From the NCBI GenBank assembly GCA_965232405.1, contig OZ246966.1, forward strand, positions 1,488,001 through 1,552,000: a stretch of DNA of 64,000 nt, in the 5' to 3' direction. A program made the position numbers and the translations under genes. This document shows positions 34,136-44,070 of this stretch, one piece after another; the stretch's first letter is position 1; each line of letters starts with the position of its first letter. Origin of the DNA: RCIO01 sp965232405 (lineage in GTDB: Bacteria; Pseudomonadota; Alphaproteobacteria; Rhizobiales; Rhizobiaceae). The notes beneath the pieces are model-generated. The model ran no database searches, had not been told where the DNA came from, and saw only the letters and a list, made by a program, of their open reading frames with translations.

Positions 34136-35275
34136 TCAGGCCTCCTCGCCCTTGGCGGCCTCGACACCGGCCGAACGCGGACTGAGCGAAGCGAAGATTG
34201 CCTGAACCTGCGGCCGGAACATGTTTTCCAGAGCGCCGGCAAACAGGATCACCAGACCCTGAATGATGACGATCATGTCGCGGCTGATATGGGGTATCTC
34301 GAAGGAAAGTTCCGCGCCGCCCTGATAGAGCGCGCCGAACAGGATGGCGGCAGGAATGATGCCGACTGGATGCGCGCGACCCATGAGCGCAACTGCAATG
34401 CCGACAAAGCCCGCGCCGGTGACGAAATCTAGCTGCACGCGGTGCTGGTCGCCCATGATCGGATTGAGCGCCATCATGCCGGCCAACGCGCCGGAAATGA
34501 TCATGGTGATGACGATGATGCGCGCCTCGCCAATGCCGGCATAGCGCGCCGCCTTGGGGCTGAATCCTTGCGTGCGGATTTCGTAGCCAAGCTTGGTACG
34601 CCATATCAGCAGCCACACAAGGTATGAGCACACCAATGCCAGAAGGAAGCTGATGTTGAACGGCGAGGAGCGGATCGGCAGGCCGAACATCTCGATCACC
34701 CAGTTCAACTTGGGCAGCTGCGCGCCTTCAAGGAAGGTGCGGGTCTGCGGCGCCATCGAACCGGCCGGCTTCAGCACATCGACCAGAAGATAGACCATCA
34801 CCGAAGCGGCGATGAAGTTGAACATGATTGTGGTGATGACGATGTGGGAGCCGCGCTTGGCCTGCAGGATGCCCGGAATGAACGCCCAGAACGCGCCCAC
34901 GGCGGCGGCGCCGAGGATCGCCAGCGGGAAGGTCAGCCACCAGGGCAGAATGCCGTCGAAGGTCAGGCAGACAATGGCTACGCCGAGACCGGCGATATAG
35001 GCCTGCCCCTCGCCACCGATGTTGAACAGGCCGCAATGGAAGGCGACCGCAACGGCGAGGCCGGTGAAGATGAAACTGGTCGCGTAATAGAGCGTGTAGG
35101 CGATCGACTGCCCGCGCCCGAACGCGCCCTCAACCAGAATGCCGGCTGCACGCAGCGGATTTTCGCCAACCAGCATGACGACAAGGCCGGCGACCAGAAA
35201 GGCGACAAGCAGATTGATGACCGGGATCAGCCCGTAATCGGCCCAGGCGGGCAGCTTGGCGTAGGGCGTGCTCAT
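34136..35275 (-). CDS. Nucleoside ABC transporter permease 1 (BmpC/NupP-like)
   Basis: A 379-residue membrane protein of the same BPD_transp_2 family, with the longer N-terminal part usual for the first permease of BMP systems (LLVAFLVAGLVVMLVGENPLRAAGILVEGAFG). Typical motifs are FHCGLFNIGGEGQAYIAGLG, AKRGSHIVITTIMFNFIAAS and IRTQGFSPKAARYAGIGEARIIV. Its ATG at 35275 overlaps the stop of the GIY-YIG-like gene by one base (TGATG), meaning that its translation is now coupled to an inserted gene rather than to the ATPase. Confidence 0.93.
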   Translation of the reverse strand: MSTPYAKLPAWADYGLIPVINLLVAFLVAGLVVMLVGENPLRAAGILVEGAFGRGQSIAYTLYYATSFIFTGLAVAVAFHCGLFNIGGEGQAYIAGLGVAIVCLTFDGILPWWLTFPLAILGAAAVGAFWAFIPGILQAKRGSHIVITTIMFNFIAASVMVYLLVDVLKPAGSMAPQTRTFLEGAQLPKLNWVIEMFGLPIRSSPFNISFLLALVCSYLVWLLIWRTKLGYEIRTQGFSPKAARYAGIGEARIIVITMIISGALAGMMALNPIMGDQHRVQLDFVTGAGFVGIAVALMGRAHPVGIIPAAILFGALYQGGAELSFEIPHISRDMIVIIQGLVILFAGALENMFRPQVQAIFASLSPRSAGVEAAKGEEA

Positions 35276-35759
35276 CAGGTTGTCCTAAACTCGTCCATTG
35301 AGACGCCCACCTCGTTCGCCACCACCAACTCTAGGAGATATTGCTCGACGTCATCTGCGGTCACCAGAAAACGCAATTGCAGGTCGCGCAACCACTCGAT
35401 GACGGCATCGAATTCGGCGCGAAAATACGGTCGAGCAAATAGCTCTTTTCGTGACCCCTTCGTTTGATAAGTGGCTGTCAAATATGTTTGATCGTTGTGC
35501 CGATCAGCTATTCGTCTTCTCGTTTCTTTGAAAGCGAAGCTAGAGGAATAGAAACTCCCCGAACATTGACCATTTACACGGTCGCGAAGTCTTCGACACC
35601 GTCCGACATGAACGGCCCGCGCTCTATCGAAGAAGACATATACCGCCGGAACTTGCGGTAGACACTTGCGAGCTGAAAGTGGGATCACGGGCTGCTCACG
35701 CAGTTTAAGCCCCTTAGCAACTGCTTCGTCGAGCTTCGCGTGGAGGTTCAATTTTGCAG

Positions 35760-35763
<4 letters not shown>
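35275..35763 (-). CDS. GIY-YIG-like protein inserted in the nucleoside ABC transporter operon
   Basis: A 162-residue protein. Residues 33-60 (VPAVYVFFDRARAVHVGRC and RRLRDRV) match the GIY-YIG core, where VYVF and HVG stand for the GIY and YIG segments and the arginine pair follows; the catalytic glutamate is not clear, perhaps E82 in AFKETRRR. Whether it cuts DNA is uncertain. It starts with GTG at 35763, overlapping the ATPase stop by four bases, and ends in a one-base overlap with the permease start. Its base composition is lower in GC than its neighbours (about 42 percent in 35461-35520), a sign of recent transfer. Such a gene is not part of the transport machinery. Confidence 0.65.
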
Positions 35764-37292
<1,529 letters not shown>

Positions 37293-37463
37293 CGCCGGTT
37301 CCCACTCGCTTATTCGCCGCCCCGGCGATTTTTTATCGTTTGGTCAAGAGACCTATCACGGCAGCGACAGCCTGCCAATTCCCGGCAATGGGCGGTCGCT
37401 GGCCTACTCTCGACAAAAGCGGCAACGCTTGTCAATTTCCACCGCCATCACGAACACAGGCTA

Positions 37464-37919
37464 TTGGAAACCGTGAACGACGCTCCCGCCCGCAAACCGC
37501 CCTCCACGCGCGCCGACTATGCCGTGTTTCGCACGATCACGACGCGCTGGCTGGACAACGACATCTACGGCCATATGAACAATGTGGTGCACTACTCGCT
37601 GTTCGATACAGCGGTGAATGGCTGGCTGATCGCAGAAGGCGTTCTCGACATTCATGGCGGCGAGCAGATCGGTCTGATCGTGGAAACCGGCTGCCGCTAC
37701 CATTCAGAGCTTGCCTTTCCCGATGTCGTCCACGCCGGGATCAGGGTTGCGCGGCTGGGCAGCACCTCGGTGCGCTATGAGGTGGGCCTGTTCCGCAACG
37801 AGGACGAGACCGCGGCGGCGGAAGGTTTCTTCATCCACGTCTATGTGGATCGCGAGACGCGCCGGCCAAAACCGCTCAATGACGCATTGCGCGCCGCGCT
37901 GGAGACGCTGGTCAGATGA
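37464..37919 (+). CDS. Hotdog-fold acyl-CoA thioesterase
   Basis: A 151-residue 4-hydroxybenzoyl-CoA-thioesterase-like protein. The catalytic-type segment is TRWLDNDIYGHMNNVVHYSLFDTAVNGW, with the D-x-Y-G-H-x-N motif of this class, and VETGCRYHSELAFPDVVHAGIRV follows. It hydrolyses short or medium acyl-CoA esters in the cytosol; the actual ester is unknown. The first codon is probably TTG at 37464 (or GTG at 37473). Its stop overlaps the slyX start (ATGA). Confidence 0.88.
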   Translation: METVNDAPARKPPSTRADYAVFRTITTRWLDNDIYGHMNNVVHYSLFDTAVNGWLIAEGVLDIHGGEQIGLIVETGCRYHSELAFPDVVHAGIRVARLGSTSVRYEVGLFRNEDETAAAEGFFIHVYVDRETRRPKPLNDALRAALETLVR

Positions 37920-38128
37920 GCGGGGACGCCGACGACAGGCTGACGCGGCTTGAGATACTCGTCACCGAGCAAGAGCAGACGATCGCCGACCTCTCGGCGC
38001 AGGTGAGCGAGCAATGGACGGTCATTGAGAAGATGCGCAAGAAACTCGATGCGCTGACCGAGCGGTTTCTGGCTCTGGAAGAACAGACAGCGCCGGAGAC
38101 GCCGGTGACCAAACCGCCGCACTACTAG
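37916..38128 (+). CDS. slyX: SlyX family coiled-coil protein
   Basis: A 70-residue protein, almost entirely one coiled coil (RLTRLEILVTEQEQTIADLS through MRKKLDALTERFLALEEQ) ending in KPPHY, the characteristic SlyX tail. SlyX is a small cytoplasmic protein of unknown function. It is co-translated with the thioesterase gene upstream through a four-base overlap. Confidence 0.92.
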   Translation: MSGDADDRLTRLEILVTEQEQTIADLSAQVSEQWTVIEKMRKKLDALTERFLALEEQTAPETPVTKPPHY

Positions 38129-38149
38129 GGCAATGTTCCCTGAAGCAGG

Positions 38150-39349
38150 TCAGATCGCGCGGGGTTCGCGCGGTCGCCTCAGCATCGGCGCAATCAGAAA
38201 CGGTCCGATCAGAGACGCCACGGCCAGGAACCAGCCAAGGCCGGCGAAGCCGTAGTTTTCGATGACGAAGCCGGCAATCGGGGGCGCAGCAACCGTTGAG
38301 ATGCCGCCGGCCTGCGCGATGAAGCCGATGGCGACAGAGGCGGAGCCTCCCGCCGGCACGATGAACGGCACGCTGGCGAACAGGGCCGAGGCGATGATGC
38401 CGCCGGCAATGGCGTAAACGACGGCCGCGAAGGTTGCCACGCCCGGACCGCTTTGCGTGAACAGCGGCACTGAGGCGGCGGCGCTGGCGACAAAACCGAC
38501 AATGCAAAGCAGGGCGGCGAAGCGCGCCCGGCGGCCCTTCATCACGATGCCGGTCAGGATGTTGCCGACAGGTACGATTAGCGCGACGGCGCCGGCCGGG
38601 ATCAGGAGATCGGAACCGTCTGACCCGATGAAGGCCGGCAAGAAGGCGAAGACGGCAATCGACAGCACGACATAGATGCCGAAGGCGGCAGCGACCATCA
38701 GCACATGCGGCGACACGGAGGCCGATACCGGTGAGCGACCCAGCGGTGCGGGCGGCTCATCGACCGGCTCGAGCCCGCGCGCCAGCCATACAGCCAGCAA
38801 ACCGCTGACGCCGAAACCGGCAACCGCGAGGCCGAGGAAAGCACGTTCGCCAAAAGCGGGAACGACGCCGAGGGCAAGGAAGTCAGCGATGGCGAAACCG
38901 ATCGGCACGAAACCGCCCCAGATCGCCAGCGCCGGCGCCTTGAAATCAGCCGGTGCCAGAGCCGCGACCAATGCCGGTGTCGCAATCACCAGTGGCAGGT
39001 AACCCAGCGCCTCAACCAGCCGAGAAGCAAGCACCAAAGCGGGACTTTCGAACACCGCGATACCGACCCCGCCGATGAAAAGCAGCAGGGCGGAAAACAC
39101 GAATGAGGCAAACAGGCCGGCGCGCGCGATCGCAAAGGAGGCGGGAAGTGCTGCAAGCGCGACGAAGAGGCCGAGCAGCGCAGTCAGCCAACCGATAGCC
39201 ACCAGCGACAGGCCGGCATCGCTGCTGTACCAGCCCACAAGCGGCGCGATCTTGCCGAGCTGGGTGCCGGCCAGAATGCCCGCGACCAGCAGCATTGAAA
39301 TGGCGGCGAGACGCCGGGACTTGCCGTTCATTCGAGCAATCTTCTGCAT
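38150..39349 (-). CDS. MFS transporter
   Basis: A 399-residue membrane protein with 12 predicted helices and the two-fold layout of the major facilitator superfamily. The first half carries GTQLGKIAPLVGWYSSDAGLSLVAIGWLTALLGL, resembling the CynX/NimT subfamily; the loop near residue 205 (EPVDEPPAPLGRSP) joins the halves; and RRARFAALL follows. Substrate cannot be judged. It stands between slyX (convergent) and the BMP binding-protein gene, which it follows by 126 bases on the same strand beyond a terminator. Confidence 0.85.
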   Translation of the reverse strand: MQKIARMNGKSRRLAAISMLLVAGILAGTQLGKIAPLVGWYSSDAGLSLVAIGWLTALLGLFVALAALPASFAIARAGLFASFVFSALLLFIGGVGIAVFESPALVLASRLVEALGYLPLVIATPALVAALAPADFKAPALAIWGGFVPIGFAIADFLALGVVPAFGERAFLGLAVAGFGVSGLLAVWLARGLEPVDEPPAPLGRSPVSASVSPHVLMVAAAFGIYVVLSIAVFAFLPAFIGSDGSDLLIPAGAVALIVPVGNILTGIVMKGRRARFAALLCIVGFVASAAASVPLFTQSGPGVATFAAVVYAIAGGIIASALFASVPFIVPAGGSASVAIGFIAQAGGISTVAAPPIAGFVIENYGFAGLGWFLAVASLIGPFLIAPMLRRPREPRAI

Positions 39350-39430
39350 TTTGCGGGTGTCGGGAAGACATAATGCAGCCGGCAGGCCACACTACCGCCA
39401 GCAGTGGTGAAGCATTTGTTCCAAAGAAAA

Positions 39431-39452
39431 ACCGCCGGGCGAACCCGGCGGT
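39431..39452 (-). terminator. Rho-independent terminator of the BMP binding-protein gene
   Basis: ACCGCCGGG (39431-39439) pairs with CCCGGCGGT (39444-39452) over a CGAA loop. The A-run on the left (39427-39430) is the T-run of the minus-strand message, just after the stop at 39476. Confidence 0.88.
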
Positions 39453-39475
39453 CTCTCAAGTCGATGAACTGCCGA

Positions 39476-40465
39476 TCAGTAGGGGCAGCTGTTGTCCGAC
39501 ATGTAGTCGTGCACTTCGATGTCGCCGGCGATGATCTTGGCCTTCGCCTCTTCGACCGCGGCCTTCATCTCGTCGGTGATCAGAGCTTCGTTGTGCTCGT
39601 CGACTGCATAACCGACGCCGTCCTGCGCGAGGCCGAGGACGTTGAAGCCGGCGGTGAACTCGCCGTTCTTGGCGTCCATGAATGCGTCATAAACGGCCAG
39701 GTCGACGCGCTTGAGCATCGAGGTGAGAACGCTGCCCGGCTGCATGTAGTTCTGGTTGGAGTCGACGCCGATCGACAGCTTGCCTTCGTCGGCAGCCGCC
39801 TGAAGAACGCCAACGCCGGTGCCGCCGGCTGCGGCGTAGATTACGTCCGCACCCTGAGCCATCTGCGACTTGGCGATTTCGCCGCCCTTGGTCGGATCGT
39901 TCCATGCGGCCGGCGTGTCGCCGGTCATGTTCTGGAAGACCTCGGTCGCACCAGCAGCCTTGGCGCCGCCAACGTAACCGCAAGCGAACTTGCGGATCAG
40001 CGGAATGTCCATGCCGCCGACGAAGCCGACCTTGTCGGTCTCGGAGGCCATCGCGGCGAGGATACCGACCAGGTAGGAGCCCTCATGCTCGTTGTAGACA
40101 ACCGAGCGCACATTCGGCAGGTCGACAACCATGTCGATGATGGCGAAGTCGGTGTCCGGGAACTCGGCAGCGACCTTTTCGAGTGCCGCGGCCCAGGAGA
40201 AGCCGGCCATGACGATCGGGTTACGGCCGTCCTCGGCGAAACGCAGCAGAGCCTGTTCGCGCTGCGCGTCATTCGAGATCTCGAACTCGACATAGTCGAC
40301 GCCGGTCTCTTCCTTGAACTTCTCGGCGCCGTTGTAGGACGCTTCGTTGAAGGACTTGTCGAACTTGCCGCCGAGATCGAACAGCAGCGCCGGAGCGATG
40401 TCCTGCGCGTAGGCCGAGACGGTCATCGCGGCACCGGCCATAAGGCCCAAAACGATTCTTTTCAT
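39476..40465 (-). CDS. BMP-family nucleoside ABC transporter substrate-binding protein
   Basis: A 329-residue periplasmic protein with a signal peptide (MKRIVLGLMAGAAMTVSAYAQ, cut after YAQ). The mature start DIAPALLFDLGGKFDKSFNE and later NPIVMAGFSWAAALEKVAAEFP, FGYVGGAKAAGATEVF-like segment (here FACGYVGGAKAAGATEVF) and DVIYAAAGGTGVGVLQAA are diagnostic for BMP proteins that bind purine nucleosides. It must serve the ABC transporter encoded at 33163-37292, though it is separated from it by the MFS, SlyX and thioesterase genes, and has its own terminator. ATG 40465 is used; GTG 40474 is an alternative. Confidence 0.93.
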   Translation of the reverse strand: MKRIVLGLMAGAAMTVSAYAQDIAPALLFDLGGKFDKSFNEASYNGAEKFKEETGVDYVEFEISNDAQREQALLRFAEDGRNPIVMAGFSWAAALEKVAAEFPDTDFAIIDMVVDLPNVRSVVYNEHEGSYLVGILAAMASETDKVGFVGGMDIPLIRKFACGYVGGAKAAGATEVFQNMTGDTPAAWNDPTKGGEIAKSQMAQGADVIYAAAGGTGVGVLQAAADEGKLSIGVDSNQNYMQPGSVLTSMLKRVDLAVYDAFMDAKNGEFTAGFNVLGLAQDGVGYAVDEHNEALITDEMKAAVEEAKAKIIAGDIEVHDYMSDNSCPY

Positions 40466-40676
40466 GTGATCCACACCCTGTCGGTTGCACTGACTTTTAC
40501 TTTAGCGTCCGCTGCCTCGACGGCAACAGCACCTTTTTGGCGGAAGTGAGCTCCCGCTTCATCCCATCCTTGCACGGGCCTGAACAAATTTCACGCGGAA
40601 TTTTGACCTTCCGGACAAAACACCCGTGAAGGTGAACCGCACGCGGACGTGCCCGAAATGCGGGGCCTGCCTGCCC

Positions 40677-41345
40677 TCAAGTAGCGGCCGATGCCGCAGG
40701 CAGCGGGCAGGAGACGCCGGTGCCCTGCAGGCCGCAGTAACCGTAAGGGTTCTTGGCCAGATATTGCTGATGCTCGGTCTCGGCGAAATAAAACTCAGGC
40801 GCATCGCGAATTTCGGTGGTGATGCGGCTGGCGCCCGCCTTGTCGAGTGCGGCCTGATAAGCTTCGCGCGAGGCGATGGCAGCGTCGTGCTGGGCGCTTG
40901 TCGTGGTGTAGATGGTCGAGCGGTAAGTGGTGCCGACATCATTGCCCTGACGCATGCCCTGCGTCGGGTCGTGGCTCTCCCAGAAGATGGCGAGCAGCTC
41001 TGAGAACGTAACCTTGCGCGGATCGTAGACGACCAGCACCACCTCGGCGTGGCCGGTCAGCCCGGTGCAGGTCTCCTGATAGGTCGGATTCGGCGTATGA
41101 CCGCCCGCATAACCCACGGCCGTGACCCACACGCCTTCCGTCTGCCAGAACAGGCGCTCCGCACCCCAGAAACAACCCATGCCGAACATCACCGTTTCGG
41201 TTCCCTCCGGATAGGGTCCGTGCAGCGGCCTGTCGGATACGAAATGGCGGTCGGCAGTCGGGATAGGCTGGTCGCGGCCGGGTAGCGCATCGGCAGCAGC
41301 CGGCATGGTCGTCTTCTTGGTCATCAGATCGCCGAGGAAGAACAT
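40677..41345 (-). CDS. msrA: Peptide methionine sulfoxide reductase MsrA
   Basis: A 222-residue MsrA. The catalytic cysteine is C58 in FGMGCFWGAERLFW, and TAVGYAGGHTPNPTYQETCTGLTGHAEVV and the C-terminal YGYCGLQGTGVSCPL provide recycling cysteines. It reduces methionine-S-sulfoxide in proteins using thioredoxin. The start at ATG 41345 follows GGGAAAGGAAAT; the longer frame upstream is not family sequence. The first 45 residues form a leader-like extension (MFFLGDLMTKK...) common in rhizobial MsrA. It is 35 bases downstream of a small membrane protein gene on the same strand. Confidence 0.95.
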   Translation of the reverse strand: MFFLGDLMTKKTTMPAAADALPGRDQPIPTADRHFVSDRPLHGPYPEGTETVMFGMGCFWGAERLFWQTEGVWVTAVGYAGGHTPNPTYQETCTGLTGHAEVVLVVYDPRKVTFSELLAIFWESHDPTQGMRQGNDVGTTYRSTIYTTTSAQHDAAIASREAYQAALDKAGASRITTEIRDAPEFYFAETEHQQYLAKNPYGYCGLQGTGVSCPLPAASAAT

Positions 41346-41380
41346 CGAAATTTCCTTTCCCGTTGAGCCGCGCAGGCGGC

Positions 41381-41704
41381 CTAAATGGATGCGAAACGGC
41401 CGGCGCGGCGTTCGGGTCGGCGGCCGATCGTGTAGAAGATCAGCGCCAGCACCAGAAACACCGCGAAACCCGGCGCCGAAAGCAGCGTCAGCGTCACAGG
41501 ATCCCACATATAGGGGGCCAGCACCTCGCCGACAGCCGCTTCGGCGGCATCATAGGTTTGGGGCGAGACCGCGCGCCAGCTTTCCGACAGCGGGGTGATC
41601 ACGATCATGTCTGCCGCTATCGAACGCGTGGCGTCGAGCACCGCCATGATGACGGCGACAGCCAGCGAAAATGTTGCCAGAACGCGAAAAATGAAACGGA
41701 TCAT
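41381..41704 (-). CDS. Small two-helix membrane protein
   Basis: A 107-residue protein with an N-terminal helix (FRVLATFSLAVAVIMAVLDATRSIAADMI) and a second near 78-98 (LTLLSAPGFAVFLVLALIFYTIGRR), joined by a soluble loop with LSESWRAVSPQTYDAAEAAVGEVLAPYMWDP. No named family is recognised with confidence, although such proteins beside msrA are frequent in rhizobia. ATG 41704 has GGGGAAGG upstream. It probably shares a transcript with msrA. Confidence 0.75.
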   Translation of the reverse strand: MIRFIFRVLATFSLAVAVIMAVLDATRSIAADMIVITPLSESWRAVSPQTYDAAEAAVGEVLAPYMWDPVTLTLLSAPGFAVFLVLALIFYTIGRRPERRAGRFASI

Positions 41705-41959
41705 GCCTTCCCCGGGGCGCGAATGCCGGACGGTCGCTCTTGTTGGCCGGCGATATGCCGCGCGCGGTTCCGATACGTCAACTGCGCCAGACAGATAAGT
41801 CGACCGCCGGTGGAGCGCAATCTCCGCACGCAAAAGTGAGTAAGCGGGGCGCACAGCGCCGCCAAGAGACAGAAGCGAAGCAAAGACGGCTCACGGGCTT
41901 GGCATGTGGCGACTAATCGACTAGATCAGCCCCGCGCCGTGGCCAAGCCAGGTGCCTGC

Positions 41960-42049
41960 GGTGAGGTGGCCGAGTGGTTGAAGGCGCACGCCTGGAACGC
42001 GTGTATACGGGAAACCGTATCGAGGGTTCGAATCCCTCTCTCACCGCCA
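41960..42049 (+). tRNA. tRNA-Ser, anticodon GGA
   Basis: A 90-nt class II tRNA with CCA encoded at the end (42047-42049). The acceptor strand GGTGAGG pairs with TCTCACC; the D arm has TGGCCGAGTGGTTGAAGG, the anticodon loop CTGGAAC gives GGA, a long variable arm follows (TACGGGAAACCGTA) and the T arm has GGTTCGAATCC. It reads UCC and UCU-type serine codons. Its 3' end is the insertion site of the 8.45-kb element. Confidence 0.97.
42036..42049 (+). repeat. attL: 14-bp direct repeat in the tRNA-Ser 3' end
   Basis: CTCTCTCACCGCCA, the 3' end of the tRNA including CCA. Identical to 50488-50501. Insertion here leaves the tRNA intact. Confidence 0.9.
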
Positions 42050-42185
42050 TTCATCCTTGATATTACTACGTTTTTCAGCTTTTCCGGAAATCAACCCCCG
42101 CCGCGAACCTCGTGGTTTTGGGCGGTTGAAAATGGTGCGCGGTGGTTAATCCTGGGCTTCCCAGAAACGGATCGTGTGAGATGCC

Positions 42186-42281
42186 TCACAACAGCTGGAA
42201 CGCATTGGCAATAAGAACTGCGAGGGCGACCATGACCAACGCAACAATTGCTGCCTTTCCCTCGGCAGCCGCTTCAATCAA
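42186..42281 (-). CDS. Possible 31-residue membrane peptide
   Basis: A TTG-started frame encodes a 31-residue peptide (LIEAAAEGKAAIVALVMVAL and the end AVLIANAFQLL) that would form a single membrane helix. It lies in the 340 bases between tRNA-Ser and the HTH gene, where nothing else is visible. No ribosome site is evident, so this is weak. Confidence 0.25.
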   Translation of the reverse strand: MIEAAAEGKAAIVALVMVALAVLIANAFQLL

Positions 42282-42388
42282 AAATGGGATACGTAAAAAA
42301 AGCCGGTTTTGCTGACACATTCCAGATCGCCGCCTCACGTTTCGCTAGCCCCCTAGTGGGCGAAAGCTACGCGTTGCGCACGTACTTT

Positions 42389-43147
42389 TTAGCGCAACGG
42401 CTTCTTCGCTACTGCGCCCCATTTGCCTATTGGTTTGAAGTTGCCATGCTCATCGAATCCTCTCGACCACTTGTCCGCTTCGCGTTCGAGTTCGCCCGGC
42501 TCGAACCATCGTTTGACCGTGCTGGGCGCCACGTTGAGGGCGCTTGCCAATATCTTTAGTGTCGGCCTAATTCCCTGAGATTTGAGCTGGCCCGCTATGA
42601 TCGCCGCGTTCATCTTCTTTTGATGTGACGCGGAAGCCAGCTCGTATTCCAGATTTGCCCCGCCTAGCCGCTCCCTAATGAGTACGATGAGGTCCCTCGG
42701 TATTGTAAGGTCGTCGGTCCAGCTCATCGCATCGAGCGACATAGCGATTAGCCAATCTATCAGCTTGTTCGGTATGGCTAGGCCTCGGCTCACGATATGC
42801 GTCTCGCCGGCTTTTTGTAGCTCGCGAGCGGCAATGATCTTTTCGAGCAGTTGAAGCGAAAGCTCGCCAACCGAATCATGGTCGGCATCAAGCGCGCTGG
42901 CAACCAAATCCGGTGATATTCCATACTTCTCCAGCTCCGGCTCCATGAAGAAGAGTTGGTCAATACCCCCAGTCACGCGGACTTCGATCTCGCCGTCCGG
43001 GTTCTCGCGCCGCAGTCTCACATAATTCTCGATTGAAGGATCGTTCTTGTAGGCTTTCGATAGAGCATTGAACCCGCCGCTCTCGTCCGAACCATAGTGA
43101 TCTTTCGGCATTAGTAACCACCACGTTTTGCTCTCTTCGTAGCGCAT
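42389..43147 (-). CDS. Element protein with C-terminal helix-turn-helix, function unknown
   Basis: A 252-residue protein, taking the ATG at 43147 (the frame is open to a TTG at 43174). The first 200 residues (with GGIDQLFFMEPELEKYGISPDLVAS and NKLIDWLIAMSLDAMSWTDDLTIPRDLIVLIRERLGG) match no family I recognise. The last 60 residues include LKSQGIRPTLKILASALNVAPSTVKRWF, a helix-turn-helix like that of resolvases or of Ada/sigma-type regulators. It is the leftmost gene of the element and on the opposite strand to the AlpA gene, so it could be cargo or a regulator. Lower GC than the chromosome. Confidence 0.6.
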   Translation of the reverse strand: MRYEESKTWWLLMPKDHYGSDESGGFNALSKAYKNDPSIENYVRLRRENPDGEIEVRVTGGIDQLFFMEPELEKYGISPDLVASALDADHDSVGELSLQLLEKIIAARELQKAGETHIVSRGLAIPNKLIDWLIAMSLDAMSWTDDLTIPRDLIVLIRERLGGANLEYELASASHQKKMNAAIIAGQLKSQGIRPTLKILASALNVAPSTVKRWFEPGELEREADKWSRGFDEHGNFKPIGKWGAVAKKPLR

Positions 43148-43380
43148 TGCACGAGCTGCTACCAACAACCTCAATAGGCCGATGACGTTTTATGACCTAG
43201 CGCAATATCTCCGTGAACAAACCGAAACAGATCATGAACAACCGGGGTTCGAATTGCCACAATTCGTCAGCGCTTGAATCACCTCTCCGTATGTCAACTT
43301 TGCCAAAGCTTTTCGGTCGTTCGCGGTCGGTGAGGGTCTTTGGCGCATGAAGGAGAAAGCAGAACTGAAAGGAGAGCGTG

Positions 43381-43659
43381 ATGAAACGCTATCGACCAAA
43401 ACTGGTGCGGCCTGCCGAAGCACCGGCAACCGAACCGCTGACGTTGAACCTGATGCTGCGTAAGGCGCAGTTGCCCATGTTTACGGGGCTACAGCGAAGC
43501 AGCATTGACCGCATGATCGCTGAGGGCCGGTTCCCTCGTCCGGTACTCATAACCGGCAAATCGGTCGCGTGGCTCGGGTCGGAAGTCGCCCAATGGCAAC
43601 TTGACCGTAAGGCGGAGCGTGATGCCGCTCATTTCGGGCATCAGGAGGCGGCGGAATGA
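43381..43659 (+). CDS. AlpA-family phage transcription regulator/excisionase
   Basis: A 92-residue protein. The central part, MLRKAQLPMFTGLQRSSIDRMIAEGRFPRPV followed by SVAWLGSEVAQWQLDRKAERD, is the winged MerR-like fold of AlpA proteins, small regulators in P4-like elements that switch on integrase or serve as excisionase. ATG 43381 with GGAGAG upstream; a GTG directly before it is an alternative. Its stop overlaps the next start (ATGA at 43656). The pair opens the plus-strand block of the element. Confidence 0.88.
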   Translation: MKRYRPKLVRPAEAPATEPLTLNLMLRKAQLPMFTGLQRSSIDRMIAEGRFPRPVLITGKSVAWLGSEVAQWQLDRKAERDAAHFGHQEAAE

Positions 43660-43943
43660 ATAACGTACTTCCATTTCCTGCCCGCCAAAGTGACAAAACG
43701 CAACGAGTGCGGGAATTGGCTCTCGAGATTGTCGACGGGATCATGGCGCAAACTGAAGGTCCGGCTGAAAGCGAGGTGATAACCGAGGCTCTGGCAGTGG
43801 CGGCTGGGTACTTCCTCGTGATCCGAGCAAAATATGAAGATTACGATCTCAGTGACGATGCGCTGCGCGATCGCGTTGAGGAGTTCATACGCAACCTAGC
43901 CGGCTATACGCAGAGCTGCCGTAAACAGATGATGGAACCGTAG
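43656..43943 (+). CDS. Element protein of unknown function, 95 residues
   Basis: A 95-residue, acidic, helical protein, co-translated with the AlpA gene. It starts MNNVLPFPARQSDKTQRVRE, followed by LALEIVDGIMAQTEGPAESEVITEALAVAAGYFLVIRAKYED. The opening VLPFPARQ recurs in small rhizobial phage and island proteins. Nothing more can be said about its role. Confidence 0.75.
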   Translation: MNNVLPFPARQSDKTQRVRELALEIVDGIMAQTEGPAESEVITEALAVAAGYFLVIRAKYEDYDLSDDALRDRVEEFIRNLAGYTQSCRKQMMEP

Positions 43944-44070
43944 GCCAATGCCCTACCGGCGGCTAACGAGAAACGACCCTCCCGGCGACATGCTTTCCGG
44001 GAGGGCCACTTGGGGCTAAGCTTCTAGGCGTGCGGACCTGTTGTGAAGCTTAGAAACATCGAGGCGATCG

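Noticed and set aside
42248..42559. 103-codon plus frame inside the HTH gene of the element
   Set aside because: Antisense of the better supported minus-strand gene; weak start and no family.
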